From: Podochytrium sp. JEL0797 | Lineage: Eukaryota > Chytridiomycota > Chytridiomycetes > Chytridiales > Chytriomycetaceae | NCBI GenBank assembly: GCA_027596195.1 | Contig: JADGJG010000579.1 | Span: 1-16,227, forward strand | Length of the DNA stretch: 16,227 bases | Direction of reading: 5' to 3' | In this document: positions 1 to 9,304 of the stretch, one piece after another | Position numbering within the stretch: position 1 is the stretch's first letter | How the letters are laid out: every line of letters starts with the position of its first letter | Made by a program: the position numbers and the translations under genes | Notes under the pieces: model-generated | Seen by the model: the letters and a program-made list of their open reading frames with translations, nothing else | Databases searched by the model: none | What the model was told of the DNA's origin: nothing

Positions 1-288
1 GACAAACCGCCGTCGTAGTAGGAATCGTCATCCAAAGCGTTTGGATCGTTGTCAAAAATGGTTGTAATGTCGACAAGCCGGATTCGCTTTGTGCCGCCGC
101 CAGGGCCGTACATATTGTACGCAACTTTGATTGATTGCTGGCCGGCAAGTTTCGCAGGTCTGGCGTCCGCAGGAGAAGGAGGAGCGGGAGGTGCCGTTTG
201 AGGAGGGGGGGGCGTTTTCGTCGATCGCTGACACGGGGATCATCAGCTGTTGGGCGAATACAGGGAAGGTTGTCATTCATACCTTCAT
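1..288 (-). CDS. 5' part of an unrecognised proline-rich protein gene (runs off the left edge)
   Basis: I do not recognise this protein. The frame from 227 down to 1 is open and looks coding: a proline-rich start (TPPPPQTAPPPSPADARP), then a basic and acidic stretch including YNMYGPGGGTKRIRL and ending in an Asp-rich segment (FDNDPNALDDDSYYDGGL). It is blocked upstream by TGA at 240-242. The best start is ATG-AAG at 288-283, followed by a GTATGA donor and a 55-nt intron (282-228) ending in GTGTCAG, which joins in frame. A 55-nt intron matches the other genes here. An alternative starts at ATG 276-274 but needs one base removed from the eight-G run at 205-212. The gene continues beyond base 1, so its length and function are unknown. 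More 5' exons are possible. Confidence 0.45.
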
Positions 289-412
289 GATTTGTATCGC
301 AATCGGCTTTGTGGCGCTTCTGTTCAAAGTTGCGTTTCCCGGTTATGGCCCGCTTTTTCGGGTACGTCATTTTCGTGTCATTTTCGTGGGAAAACAAAGT
401 GGGGAGCATTAA

Positions 413-954
413 ACCCACTGCCCTGTCAGACACATTGTATTTGGGGAGGCCAGGACTAGTAGAGTCAGTGCAGAAGTGATCGTACTTGCTTCCAGCTGAA
501 TCTGAGATACAAATTCGACCAGGTAAAAGCGCTCAAGCTCTTCGACTCCCGGATTTCTCAGATTGGGTTGAAATAACACCACAGAGAGGCCAAAAATAAT
601 GCCACCCTGCCAGTCTCAAGTGGAATCTGTTCTCATAGTAAAATTATACCCCATTATTGAGTTACAAGGCATTTGCTTCATTTTTGAGGCTGCTGAAGCT
701 TTTGCCGCGGATCGAATATAACTCAAAAAGGAGGGAGCCCCCAAAGAGTGAGATTTATTTTTTATAAAAAGTCCAGCTAATATGTACTTTGAAGCTCAAA
801 AAGCTATTGGAGCAGTGGGTCTGTCGTGGCGCTTGCTCGACAAACTAGGCTCAAACTCATTTCCTTTCCCATTGATTTTTTTGTCGAAATTTTTGGCGAG
901 AGGGGCCCAGGTCAGGCCCAGGTCCCTTCCTGTGACCTTTCCCTAAATTCGTTT
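413..954. other. Intergenic stretch without a recognisable gene
   Basis: No long open frame, RNA gene or recognisable protein fragment is visible. The stretch is moderately AT-rich in its second half. The only structure I can point to is a 9-bp inverted repeat at 499-507 and 556-564. Confidence 0.5.
499..564. repeat. 9-bp perfect inverted repeat with a 48-nt spacer
   Basis: AATCTGAGA at 499-507 is the exact reverse complement of TCTCAGATT at 556-564. The spacer includes a short CTC/GAG-rich segment. The arms are short enough for this to be chance, and I assign no function. Confidence 0.4.
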
Positions 955-1283
955 CTATTCATTTCGTAATTTCACTACTAACTCGCGTGTCAAAGCTAAA
1001 GAACGAGGCGCTGGTGCAGCCGGTGCGGCGGCGACTTGTCTTGGCGGCGATCTTTCTACGGTGTGCCCAAAAAAAATGGACAATCTCTCGCTTTTGCTGA
1101 AACTTCCGCAATGACGCGCAACAATGTGGTGCTTCGCTGAGTGCCGCTTTGGGGAGTTGTTACGCATCTTTGGAGAGGACAAGCTTAAGCCAAACTTGCA
1201 TTCTTTCTTTGGATATCGCGATAACTCAATAATAAATACACATTGAAGAGAGGAACCCGATAACGCTTCCAGAATTTTCAGGG

Positions 1284-1300
1284 GTGTGTGTGTGTGTGTG
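1284..1300. repeat. (GT)8 microsatellite
   Basis: An uninterrupted run of alternating G and T lies at 1284-1300 in non-coding sequence. It is a simple dinucleotide repeat, and the minus-strand open frame that crosses it is probably not a gene. Confidence 0.9.
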
Positions 1301-1340
1301 CGTAAGCGCCGTTCACACAATCACTTTTCTATTTTTTCGG

Positions 1341-1358
1341 CATAGGCGGGAGCCTATG
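1341..1358. repeat. 7-bp hairpin next to the proteasome-gene duplication
   Basis: CATAGGC (1341-1347) and GCCTATG (1352-1358) form a perfect stem around the loop GGGA. It ends about three bases before the region of similarity to the PSMA6 gene begins at about 1361, so it may mark the insertion junction. That link is an inference from position only. Confidence 0.5.
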
Positions 1359-1360
1359 GT

Positions 1361-1510
1361 GAAACACGCGTCACCCTCGAATTTGCTCTGAACGGAAACT
1401 CCCAGCTGCCCGTCCCCGTAAAAACTCACCAATCAATCCCGTCATGACACATCCAATGCCGCGAGTCAACTGAGAGATGTGCGTAACGGTCTCTGGGTCG
1501 AGTAATTGTC
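1361..1510 (-). pseudogene. Duplicated fragment of the PSMA6 proteasome alpha gene (end of exon 3 plus start of intron 3)
   Basis: This segment is a second copy of part of the intact gene at 3365-4544, in the same orientation. Bases 1430-1502 match 4170-4242 (end of exon 3) with 3 differences in 73 bases. They still encode [18 protein letters not shown], followed by an intact GTGAGT donor at 1429-1424. Similarity continues with more divergence into intron 3, down to about 1361 (matching about 4095). The presence of intron sequence shows DNA-level duplication and not retroposition. The copy is broken: a one-base deletion lies just before the conserved part (near 1503-1508), one change replaces Phe with Ser, and no other exons follow. 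It cannot make a proteasome subunit. Confidence 0.85.
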
Positions 1511-1869
1511 GCCGACAACCTTTGTACAACCCAAGTGCGTTATTCCAGTGGTTCCCTTTCGATATGATTTAACACGCGCTTCTTCCCCGCTTTTGATTTT
1601 CACTCCATCCCCTTGATGGGGTTGGACGCAACATCAATCCAGTAATTCCGAATAAATCTATTCTCCTTTAATTTCACGCTCACTCTTTTCAATTCTCCAT
1701 GCAACACTCCAACCGAATCGTCGCAGTGATTCCTCTCCACGCAACCTTCTTTAGTAGCGACATTAACATTCTTATCTTCCAAAGCCACCTCCCTCAAATC
1801 TCCCAACAACTTCTTTCACTCTTCCTCTACTTCTCCCACAAATGTCCCCCCTCCATCCCTGTAAGCAAG
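1511..1869. other. Intergenic stretch, becoming pyrimidine-rich on the plus strand
   Basis: No gene is recognisable. From about 1690 the plus strand becomes strongly C+T-rich, which leaves open frames in several phases on both strands without any family resemblance. I treat those frames as compositional artefacts. Confidence 0.5.
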
Positions 1870-2205
1870 TCCTCCAATGTGGACTTGGTTCCCGCGTCCG
1901 CAAACGCTCTCACACAAGTTTCCTTATCCACTCCTCCCATCCAGTGTGGTAAGGATTCCCGCTTCCACAACTCCTTACCCTCAATTCCCGCCAGCGAATC
2001 CTCCGATTAGGCTACTCCTCCAATCTCTGCCAGCAAATCCTCCGATGTCCCGCGTCCGCAATCGCTCTCTTTCTACTCTCCTTATCCGCTCGTCCCACTT
2101 GGCTCACGCGTCCGCAATCCTTTCACATAATCTTCTCATTCATTCCTCCCATCCGACTTTTTCATCGCACTCAAGTTACGACAATCTCATTCCTCCCATC
2201 CGGCT
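1870..2205. repeat. Field of degenerate short repeats, pyrimidine-rich
   Basis: Several word families recur. CCCGCGTCCGCAAACGCTCT at 1891-1910 returns with one change at 2049-2068 and partly at 2107-2120. CCAGCGAATCCTCCGAT at 1991-2007 returns with one change at 2030-2046. CATTCCTCCCATCCGACT at 2141-2158 returns with one change at 2188-2205 and resembles 1929-1945. Spacing is irregular, so this is a decayed repeat array and not a clean tandem repeat. It is not a CRISPR array: repeats differ in length, spacing and sequence. The plus-strand open frame from 1877 to 2323 runs through it, but its Ser/Pro/Leu-rich product looks like a composition effect. Confidence 0.65.
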
Positions 2206-2504
2206 TGAGGGTTCCCGTGATGTTCAAAACAGCGGTGAATCCGAGGGAGAAAATCTCGACCGATGTGGTGGAAAGATTGCGCAGCGTCACGCACTGGATC
2301 AAAACGCGCGGATGATGGGATGATCAGCGATGCAATGCAGCTGCGACGCTATCCCTCGCAATTCGGTTCCACAGGGCGAGGAGCGACTTTCTCAAGTCTG
2401 ATTCCACAGGATTGACGAAACGGAACGAATGAGACTAATGCGGTCCCCGCTCTGAATCACGAGCACCGTTTAGAAAACACGACGGACAAGATATGTAGAG
2501 CATT
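2206..2504. other. Intergenic stretch downstream of the importin-13-like relic
   Basis: No continuing exon of the importin-13-like relic could be found here on the minus strand, and no other gene is apparent. Confidence 0.45.
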
Positions 2505-3205
2505 TCAACTCGCTGTCAATCCATTCTCCAGTCTCTCCCTAGCGTCCAACATATCCTTGGCCAATGGGCCCAACTGATTGCGCGACACACTCAACACACT
2601 TGTTCCAAACTGGATCGCACCAGTCGTCACATGCGGAGACACGTTCAGCGAGCTCATTAGAAAAGTAATGTGGGGCAAAAAGTGCGTTGAGTTCCTTGCG
2701 AGCCAGTTGGGGGTTCGCCAATCAGTAATCAAAATGTGAGACGAACGCGCCAAACGGCGGCTGATTGGGCCGAAATCTGTCCCATGTGGAGTCTCCAAAA
2801 ACAAGATGCAAATGCGGCGCGTTGTTGACGTGTAGTTCTTCGGCAAGAGATTTGATGCAATAAAGTGTAGATTTGAGAGCCTGTTGTGAACAGAATAATC
2901 TCAACGCTCTGGCGCATTGTGCTGTGAAAGCAGCTCGACAAAGTACACACCTGTCCGTCCTCCCCGCGTCCCGCCATAATTTCCGAAATCTGCTGACCCA
3001 CCAAGGCAACCAGCATCTCATAAATCTGCACCCCCAAAATCCGATGACAAGCCAAGATCGTCTCCGCCTTATCCACTCGAAACATGCGGAACTTTTCCCT
3101 CATATCGAGATTCCACTGCTGAAATTCCGACTCCTTGGGTCGCTCCACTTTGGCGCGAACAACTCCCACCAACGCGGCAAACGCTTCGCGCGCAATTCCC
3201 CATAT
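2505..3205 (-). pseudogene. Truncated, frameshifted remnant of an importin-13 / Kap122-like nuclear transport receptor gene
   Basis: Translated in pieces on the minus strand, this matches the middle of importin-13 (transportin-SR/Kap122 group of importin-beta receptors). Exon 3205-2951 contains FRMFRVDKAETILACHRILG, which aligns with the family's helix bearing FRxxRxDxxDTL. A 70-nt intron (2950-2881, GTGTGT...ACAG) leads to ALKSTLYCIKSLAEELHV, corresponding to the WxxTEALLYxxxSIAE region. The frame is then lost near 2755-2785 (one extra or two missing bases) and resumes as SHILITDW...NWLARNSTHFLP, down to a TGA at 2505. About 85 codons before and 78 after the break survive from a protein normally near 950 aa. 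Nothing upstream fits, because the PSMA6 gene ends at 3365, and nothing follows. Family assignment is from remembered motifs; a misassembly is possible. Confidence 0.6.
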
Positions 3206-3364
3206 CTTGAGTGATCATGATCTTGCGCGCCGCGAGGCACTTCGTAAAATTTTTCTTACCCCTCCTAGAATTGGGATAAGGTACCGCTTTTCTGATTTTC
3301 CGGCAAACAATTTATTTCAAAGAAAATGAAGAACGCACACAAAAACAGGCATCCAACTTCCACT

Positions 3365-4544
3365 TTAATCGCGTTCCACAATACGCGTAATGTGTTGCTC
3401 AATGTCAGAAACCGTCAACGCGCGGAATTCGGGGTCATCCTTTGTTACAATTCCAATCTCCAAGTCGGCAGGTTTGAAGTCGATCGAGAGCACGCTGCTG
3501 AGGGTCGTGATGGCCAACTGTGATTCACAAAAAATATTTAACCAACACCCCGCTCCAAGTATTTTTCGAGAATGCATATCTACCTCAACAGTGTCCTCCA
3601 CGCTCAACACGGGCTCCTTCTTAAACTTCTTCTCCAAATGGTTGATGGCTTCCTGTCCCTTCGCGCCAGCCGAAGTGGCCTTGTATCCGGCATAGTAACC
3701 CGCTGGATCGCATTTGAACACCTGGGGGCCCGCTTCGTCGTCGTATCCAATCAGCATCATGGCTGGCGAGTTCCAAAATTACAATAAGTTTTTGTAGAGG
3801 AGGGAAGCCGAACAGCCCCGCAAGAAAACTCACAAACTCCGTAGGGTCTCATGGCAGCATGTTGGGTGTACACTTGCGCCAAGTTTGCGATCCTCTTGGC
3901 GAGCATGTGCACGGGGATATCGTACCCGAATTTGTATCGCCATTCGGCGGCTTCCATGCGGGCGCGGGCGACTTGCGCTCTCGAATCGGCTGGTGGGATG
4001 CGTAGTAATGGATAGAAGGATTGTTGATTAATATCGAGAGCCGTTATGACGTCCAGGGTCATGTGAATGTCGGGGAGCCCGTTCAATGAATCGAACCACG
4101 CGTCCTTCGGCTTTGGTCTGAAACGGAAATCCCCCTGCTTCCCACTCTCCCGTCACGGAAATAACTCACCAATCAGTCCCGTCATGACACATCCAATGCC
4201 GCGAGTCAACTGAAAGATGTGCGTGACGGTCTCTGGGTCGAGCAACTTGTCGGGCACCTTCTTTTGGGTGCAGACAACGGCACAGTCCTTGCCCTTGATG
4301 GCCACGCTGGTCAATCCTGCGTTGGAGATGGCCTTGAATGCGTACTCGACCTGCGTTGCGTTAGTGCGTGGATAAATGCCGAAATATAAACAAATCGGGT
4401 GAGGACGGACCTGGTACAGGTGTCCATCGGGAGAGAAGATGGTAATGTGTCTGTCGTCTGCGAAGGGATCAATGTTAGAAGGGTGTGGGGCATGCTATTG
4501 AAAGGCGGGCTGTGCTCACATCCTCCAGCACCACCACGAGACAT
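3365..4544 (-). CDS. PSMA6: 20S proteasome subunit alpha type-6 (PSMA6 / alpha-1)
   Basis: This is a structural subunit of the outer alpha ring of the 20S proteasome core, which gates substrate entry for ubiquitin-dependent proteolysis in cytosol and nucleus. Alpha subunits have no catalytic threonine. Six exons read: 4544-4520, 4457-4411, 4350-4170, 3989-3834, 3762-3584, 3517-3365. They join to 246 codons plus TAA, exactly the human PSMA6 length. The alpha-subunit N-terminal signature [20 protein letters not shown] is at residues 9-28. Others are [22 protein letters not shown]-type [18 protein letters not shown] and [16 protein letters not shown]. Introns are 62, 60, 180, 71 and 66 nt, all GT-AG; the third is unusually long. 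Introns 2 and 5 are multiples of three without stops. It shares an upstream region with the importin-7-like gene. The identification is secure. Confidence 0.96.
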
Positions 4545-4857
4545 ATTTTGGATTTTTTGGTGGGCGAATTTTTCAAAAACGCGTCCCTTTGGAGAGCGTT
4601 CTTGCAAACTTAGTCATGTAGCGGCCAGCCTTCAATTGTGAGATTCAGGCTGGAAAACACTGATTAGTAGAATAAATTGCGAAAATAGATGATACTCTTT
4701 TTTGTTCTTCAGTTGGCGAAAACGCGAGATGGATGGAGCATCGCGCGCAGATGGTCATCTCATGGTTTGCACAAGCACGGATTCAACTGAACGCGTGATG
4801 ATTGCGGGTTCGAAATTTCTTTTTTGTTTTTTCTTTCGAACCGGGAAACAAGCAGAG
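4545..4857. promoter_or_regulatory. Divergent promoter region between PSMA6 and the importin-7-like gene
   Basis: These 313 bases separate two start codons facing away from each other, so they must hold both core promoters. GGTGGGCGAA at 4559-4568 resembles, but is not identical to, the fungal proteasome control element GGTGGCAAA. T-rich tracts lie at 4692-4710 and 4818-4835. I see no convincing TATA box. The regulatory reading is inferred from gene arrangement. Confidence 0.55.
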
Positions 4858-7800
4858 ATGGACACGACCATGGCGCAACTCACTGCGCTCTTCCAGCACA
4901 CAATGGCACCCGATGCTGCCACTCGCACGCACGCCGAACAGGGCCTCAAGCTTGCCGAAGCTCACGACGGCGTGCTCCAGGCATTGATGCGTCTGGTTAT
5001 GGATGCGAGTGTGGACCAGGCCGTGCGCAAGAGTGGTACATTCCCCCTTAGTTTCTCTAGGCGCTGGCTAGGAATTGCTAGGCAGCGCTAGGCAGTGCCA
5101 GAGTATCGCCAAACACCTAACTCTCGTCCACAGCGGCCATCTTCTTCAAAAACCGCGTCCTCAAGGGCTGGAAGGACGCACCAGAGGTTCCCAACAGCGA
5201 AGTTACCGTTGTGGGACCCCAAGACCGTGACTTTGTCCGTGCCCACATTGTCGGTGCCATCACTGAGGTGCAGCACGATCTCAAGTGAGTTAATCCTCAT
5301 CCGAAAAGGGTATTAGTTTCTCACTCGCCCCCCCAGCGTATTCTTCCTTGCTGCCCTCGAGCGCATCCTGCAGAAGGACTACAAGAACTGGCCCCAGTTC
5401 CTGCCCTCTACCATTGCCCTGCTCGACCCAAAGAACCCGCCCGCCACAATGTACGGCGGCCTGATGGCAATCCACGCTCTCGCAAAGAGTCTGTTCCATG
5501 CCGAGGACCCCATGCCGCAGTACAACGAGCTCATTGCCGCCTGCTTCACTGGCTTGCATTCGATTGCTGTCTCGCTGATGGCGCAAACGAGTACCGAGGC
5601 TGCCACAATGTTGCGAATGGTTTGTTGCTGTGAATCTCCAAGAACTTCTGTCATATAACGTAGGTATTCCCATTTAGATCATCAAAATCTACTTGAAGTC
5701 CATTTCGCGCGATTTGCCTCCCGCGTTGCAGGACTCTGCCTCCCTCGTTCCATGGGGAACTCTCTTTGTCAACGTGAGTGAACTTACAAGGTGTGCTGCT
5801 GAGCATAGCGAATCATTGACCTTTGCCGATTTCCCCAGATCATTGAAAAGGACTTGACCTTTGTGAACGATCTCGTCCACGACGAAGAAGAGCGCGAGAA
5901 GCACCAATGGTGGAAAGTCAAGAAGTGGTCCTTCCGATGCCTCCACATGTTCCTGATGAGGTTTGTACCCACTTGTCCGATTTCTCGATTTGCTCACTCC
6001 CGTTCTCGCAAAAGATACTGCTCCAGACGCGAAGAGAAGGAATATGCCAACTTTTCCAACGTCTTCATCCACCACTTTGCCCCCGGTATCGCCACCGCGT
6101 ACCTCTCCGTGGTCAACAAAGTCATCAGCGGCATGTGGGTCACGCGCCACGTGCGTCAACAAATCAGCACGTTCCTCGCGGATTGTGTTAAACACAAGGC
6201 CACCTGGGCCGTGATGAAGCCGCACGCCATTGCTCTCGTCACGCAGTACATTTACCCGCAGTTGTGCTTCAGCGAGGCCGATGCGACGTTGTGGGAGGAC
6301 GATTCGGTCGAGTATGTGCAGAAGAAGATGGGGGATTATTCTTACGAGGAGAGAGTGAACCCTGTGGAGGCGGCGGAGTACTTGTTGCATGCGATTGTGA
6401 GCAAGCGGTTCGCGGTGGTGTTTAACGAGGTGTTGCAGTTTATTATGCAGGTTTTGCAAAGGTGCGTTGGGTTTGGTGCTAGTGCCAGCGTGGTGGGGTT
6501 GAACACTTATTCTTCGTTTTCAGCACCGGAGACTCGATGACCAACGAAGCCTCGGCTCGTCGTAAGAGTGGAGCTCTTCGCACCATCTTGTCAATCTCGG
6601 ACACAGTCATGGACGAAAAGGTTTATTTTTTGTGCGGGGGGTTTTTGAAGCTGAACGAAATGCTGAACATAAAGCTCGTAACACGAAAAACAGAAATCTC
6701 CGATTCACAACCAAATGGAGGCCTTCTTTGTGCAACACATCTTCCCGGAGTTCAAATCGCACTTTGGGTTCATGAGAGCCATGGCGTTCGAGGCTCTCTT
6801 GATGTTTGACGCTGTCGAGTTTTCCGAAGCTGTGAGCATGATTTTATTTTGTTGCTGCTCCGGTTCCACATTGAGTCGCTTTTTTACTAAACTCTCATTG
6901 GCTTTTATAGCACCAAAAAGTGATTTTGGAGGGCGTCCTTGCTGGTGTGCAGGACCCTGAGCTTCCCGTCAAAGTATACGCTGCTCAGACGATTTCTCTC
7001 ATTATTGAGTACAAAGCGAGTGCGTATTATTTTTCTTACTGCGTTTTGCGACAAGGGTTTCTGACCGTTTGTTTTGACAGTCGCCGACGCCATGAAGCCC
7101 TTCGTTCCGGCCATGATGCAGAGTACGTGATGATTCTTCGTTTCCCGTTGTATTTCGAACCTGATTGCTGATTTTCCTACAGCCCTTTTGACTTTGACTA
7201 GCGAGATTGACATGGACACGTTGACCAGCGGCATGGAAAACTTGGCTGCGTACTTCCCTGACGAGTTGGCTCCTTTTTCTGTTCAGTTGTGCACGCAGAT
7301 GGTTTGTTTGACGTCCCTGAGTTCTCTGCATGCACCCGTTCAGTGCGTTGATGAAGCCTCTTCTTCCCCCTTACAGAGAGACTCCTTCATCGCCCTCGTC
7401 CGCGACATCACCGCCGCCGGCGAAGACGACTTTGAAAAAACGCTCGCACCCCTCGAAACGGCTGCGGGTATCCTCAAAGCCATCTGCAGTCTCATCTCTG
7501 CTGTCGAAAACGCGCCCCAAATTCTCGCTGAGCTCGACAACCTCCTTGCCCCCGTGATTCTGGAGGTGTTGAAGAACGGGTTCTCTGATTTGATCACCGA
7601 GTGCATGGACGTGATTGACACTTTGGTCACGTGTTCCAAGAAGGTTACTGCGATTGATTGGCAGGTGTGGACTGAGTTGTATAATGCGTTTAACCGGGAG
7701 GATGTTGTGTTTGTTGAAGGTGAGGGTTTTTTCTTCTTTGGCCGGGTTGGTTGCGTTGCTGATTGCGGGGTGTTTTCTTTTCAGACATTGTTGGCTCTGT

Positions 7801-8958
7801 GGACAACTTTATCCGATACGGGAGAGACCACATTTTGGCGAACCCCAACGTTGCGATGGAAATGATTGAGATGGTCAAGAAGGTTTGTATTGTTTTTATT
7901 GTTTTTGCCTTTTACGACAGTTTTTCTGAGTTGTCTCCTTTCCATAACCACAGATCCTCACACCCGAGAACGACAGCATTGAAGACGAGGACAGATCGTA
8001 CGGATGCATGATTGCCGAGTCCTTGATGTTGAACCTCCGCGGCCACCTCGAACCCTTCATCCCGCAATTCATTGCCCTCGCCTTAAACTACTTGAAGCAC
8101 GAGCAAGACCTCCAATCAATTTTCAAGGTCCACCTGTTGGAATTGATCATCAACTGCATGTACCACTCCCCACTCCAAACGCTCCAACTCCTCGAAAGCA
8201 GCAACGCCACGACCACCTTCTTTTACATTTGGTTCAAGGAGCTCGAGCAGTTTTCGCGCGTGCACGACAAGAAGATTTCGATCCTCGCTCTTACTGCGAT
8301 TCTGCAGGTTCCGATTCAGAGCATTCCGTCGTTGCAGAACCATATTGGGACTTTGTTGCAGAATTTGTTGAGGTTGTTTAAGGAGTATCCTGAGGCTTTG
8401 GAGAGTATGTTGTTGTTGTGTTTTTGTTTTTGTGTTAAGACCTTGAGGGTTAACTTTTCTCCTCTTTATGTGGTGTAGCTCGCAACGAGTACATGAGACA
8501 AATTATGCGTGACGACGATGATGACGAAGAGGAGGAGCAAACTCAATCTGGTTTGTGATCGATTTGATTTTCGATAGTGCGCGCGTGAAAAGGCCAAAAT
8601 ACTCAACCCGTTTCCTTCTCCCTCCCTTCAATCAGCTTCCGAAGAAGTCAGAGAAGTCGACGGCGACGCCTCGGACGACGAAGACGACTACGTCAAATTC
8701 ATGGGCCAAGCCGGGGACGACTATGGCGACTTTTTGGACATGGGATTGGAAGAAGATCCGTATTTCGAAACGCCGTTGGACACTGTGGACCCGTACATTG
8801 AGTTTGCGCGTTTCTTGAAAACGTGCCCGCCGAATCACCCGTTGATGGCGGCTGTGAATGGCGAGCAGCACACGTTCTTGCAGGGGATTGTGGCGATGGC
8901 TGAGACGAATCAGAGAAAGTTGGAGGAGGAGGCGCGGGCTGCTTTGGTGAAGCAGTGA
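4858..8958 (+). CDS. Importin-7/8-type nuclear import receptor (Nmd5/Sxm1 family)
   Basis: A karyopherin-beta receptor that carries ribosomal proteins, histones and other cargo through the nuclear pore and releases them on RanGTP. Sixteen exons: 4858-5035, 5134-5284, 5337-5619, 5678-5773, 5839-5960, 6027-6461, 6524-6620, 6694-6831, 6911-7019, 7081-7122, 7183-7301, 7377-7719, 7785-7882, 7954-8404, 8479-8550, 8636-8958. They join to 1018 codons plus TGA (human IPO7 is 1038 aa). All 15 introns are GT-AG, 52-98 nt. Family marks are the N-terminal importin-beta repeat region, HQWWKVKKWSFR near residue 260, the PVKVYAAQTISLII helix, DRKxxxLALTALL-type HDKKISILALTAIL, an acidic stretch (DDDDDEEEE, about 899-907) and the C-terminal end FLQGIVAMAETNQRKLEEEA. 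Start 4858 matches where family homology begins; an in-frame ATG at 4729 would add 43 residues. Confidence 0.94.
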
Positions 8959-9304
8959 GAGGGGGGATCGTGATTGCGTAGAGTGATGAGACTCTGCATG
9001 TTTTCATTTTTTTGGGTTGCGTTTAGGACCATTTGTTTGAGAGAAAGTTGAGAAACAAAGAAATCGATTCTTTTGAAATTCATAACAGTAAAAGCAAACT
9101 TTTTCTGATGCAAAAAATAAATTAAAAATCTAAAGGGGTTTCCACAATTACGATAAGTCGAGAAAAAAAAGTAAATAAATTTGATTTTTCTCCAAATCAC
9201 ATGCAGATCACATGGGCTCTTTCCTAGGCCCGTTCCGATATCTTCCGAATCTGCGAAATGATTAAATTCTTTTTTTTCTTTTGCACATCTGCATCTGCAT
9301 CCAC
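8959..9304. other. Intergenic region: importin-7 3' end and thiolase-like gene promoter
   Basis: This region lies between a stop and the next start on the same strand. Its centre is A-rich with two AATAAA hexamers (9116-9121, 9174-9179) that could serve importin-7 polyadenylation. Just before the thiolase start is a small TCTGCA-type hexamer repeat (about 9285-9300). No gene is seen; a minus-strand open frame here (9311-8910) has no family resemblance. Confidence 0.5.
9116..9121 (+). terminator. Possible polyadenylation signal (AATAAA) of the importin-7-like gene
   Basis: A canonical AATAAA hexamer lies 158 bases after the importin-7 stop codon, in A-rich sequence. A second copy is at 9174-9179. 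Such hexamers occur by chance in A-rich DNA, so usage is unproven. Confidence 0.3.

Noticed and set aside
131..412. 93-codon plus-strand open frame with a hydrophobic stretch
   Set aside because: It is antisense to the better-supported minus-strand gene. The membrane-like segment has no supporting context.
530..565. TTCGACTCCCGG considered as the T-arm of a tRNA
   Set aside because: The flanking bases do not form the T stem, and no matching D-arm, anticodon arm or acceptor stem can be drawn around it.
955..1320. 121-codon open frame on the minus strand
   Set aside because: It runs through the (GT)n tract, giving a Thr-His run, has no family resemblance, and shows no splice-site context. It is most likely a chance frame.
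1870..2205. Repeat field considered as a CRISPR array
   Set aside because: The repeated words vary in length, sequence and spacing, the host is eukaryotic, and there are no cas genes.
1699..2323. Two overlapping plus-strand open frames of 103 and 148 codons
   Set aside because: They cross the degenerate pyrimidine-rich repeats in different phases and encode Ser/Pro/Leu-rich text expected from composition alone.
2881..2950. Reading the importin-13-like relic's intron as coding
   Set aside because: One frame stays open through it, but the family alignment continues directly from the exon before to the exon after, with good GT and AG signals.
4579..4796. ACGCGT words (4579, 4791) in the PSMA6/importin promoter considered as cell-cycle MCB sites
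   Set aside because: ACGCGT is frequent across the whole window, including coding exons and relics, so two copies here carry no weight.
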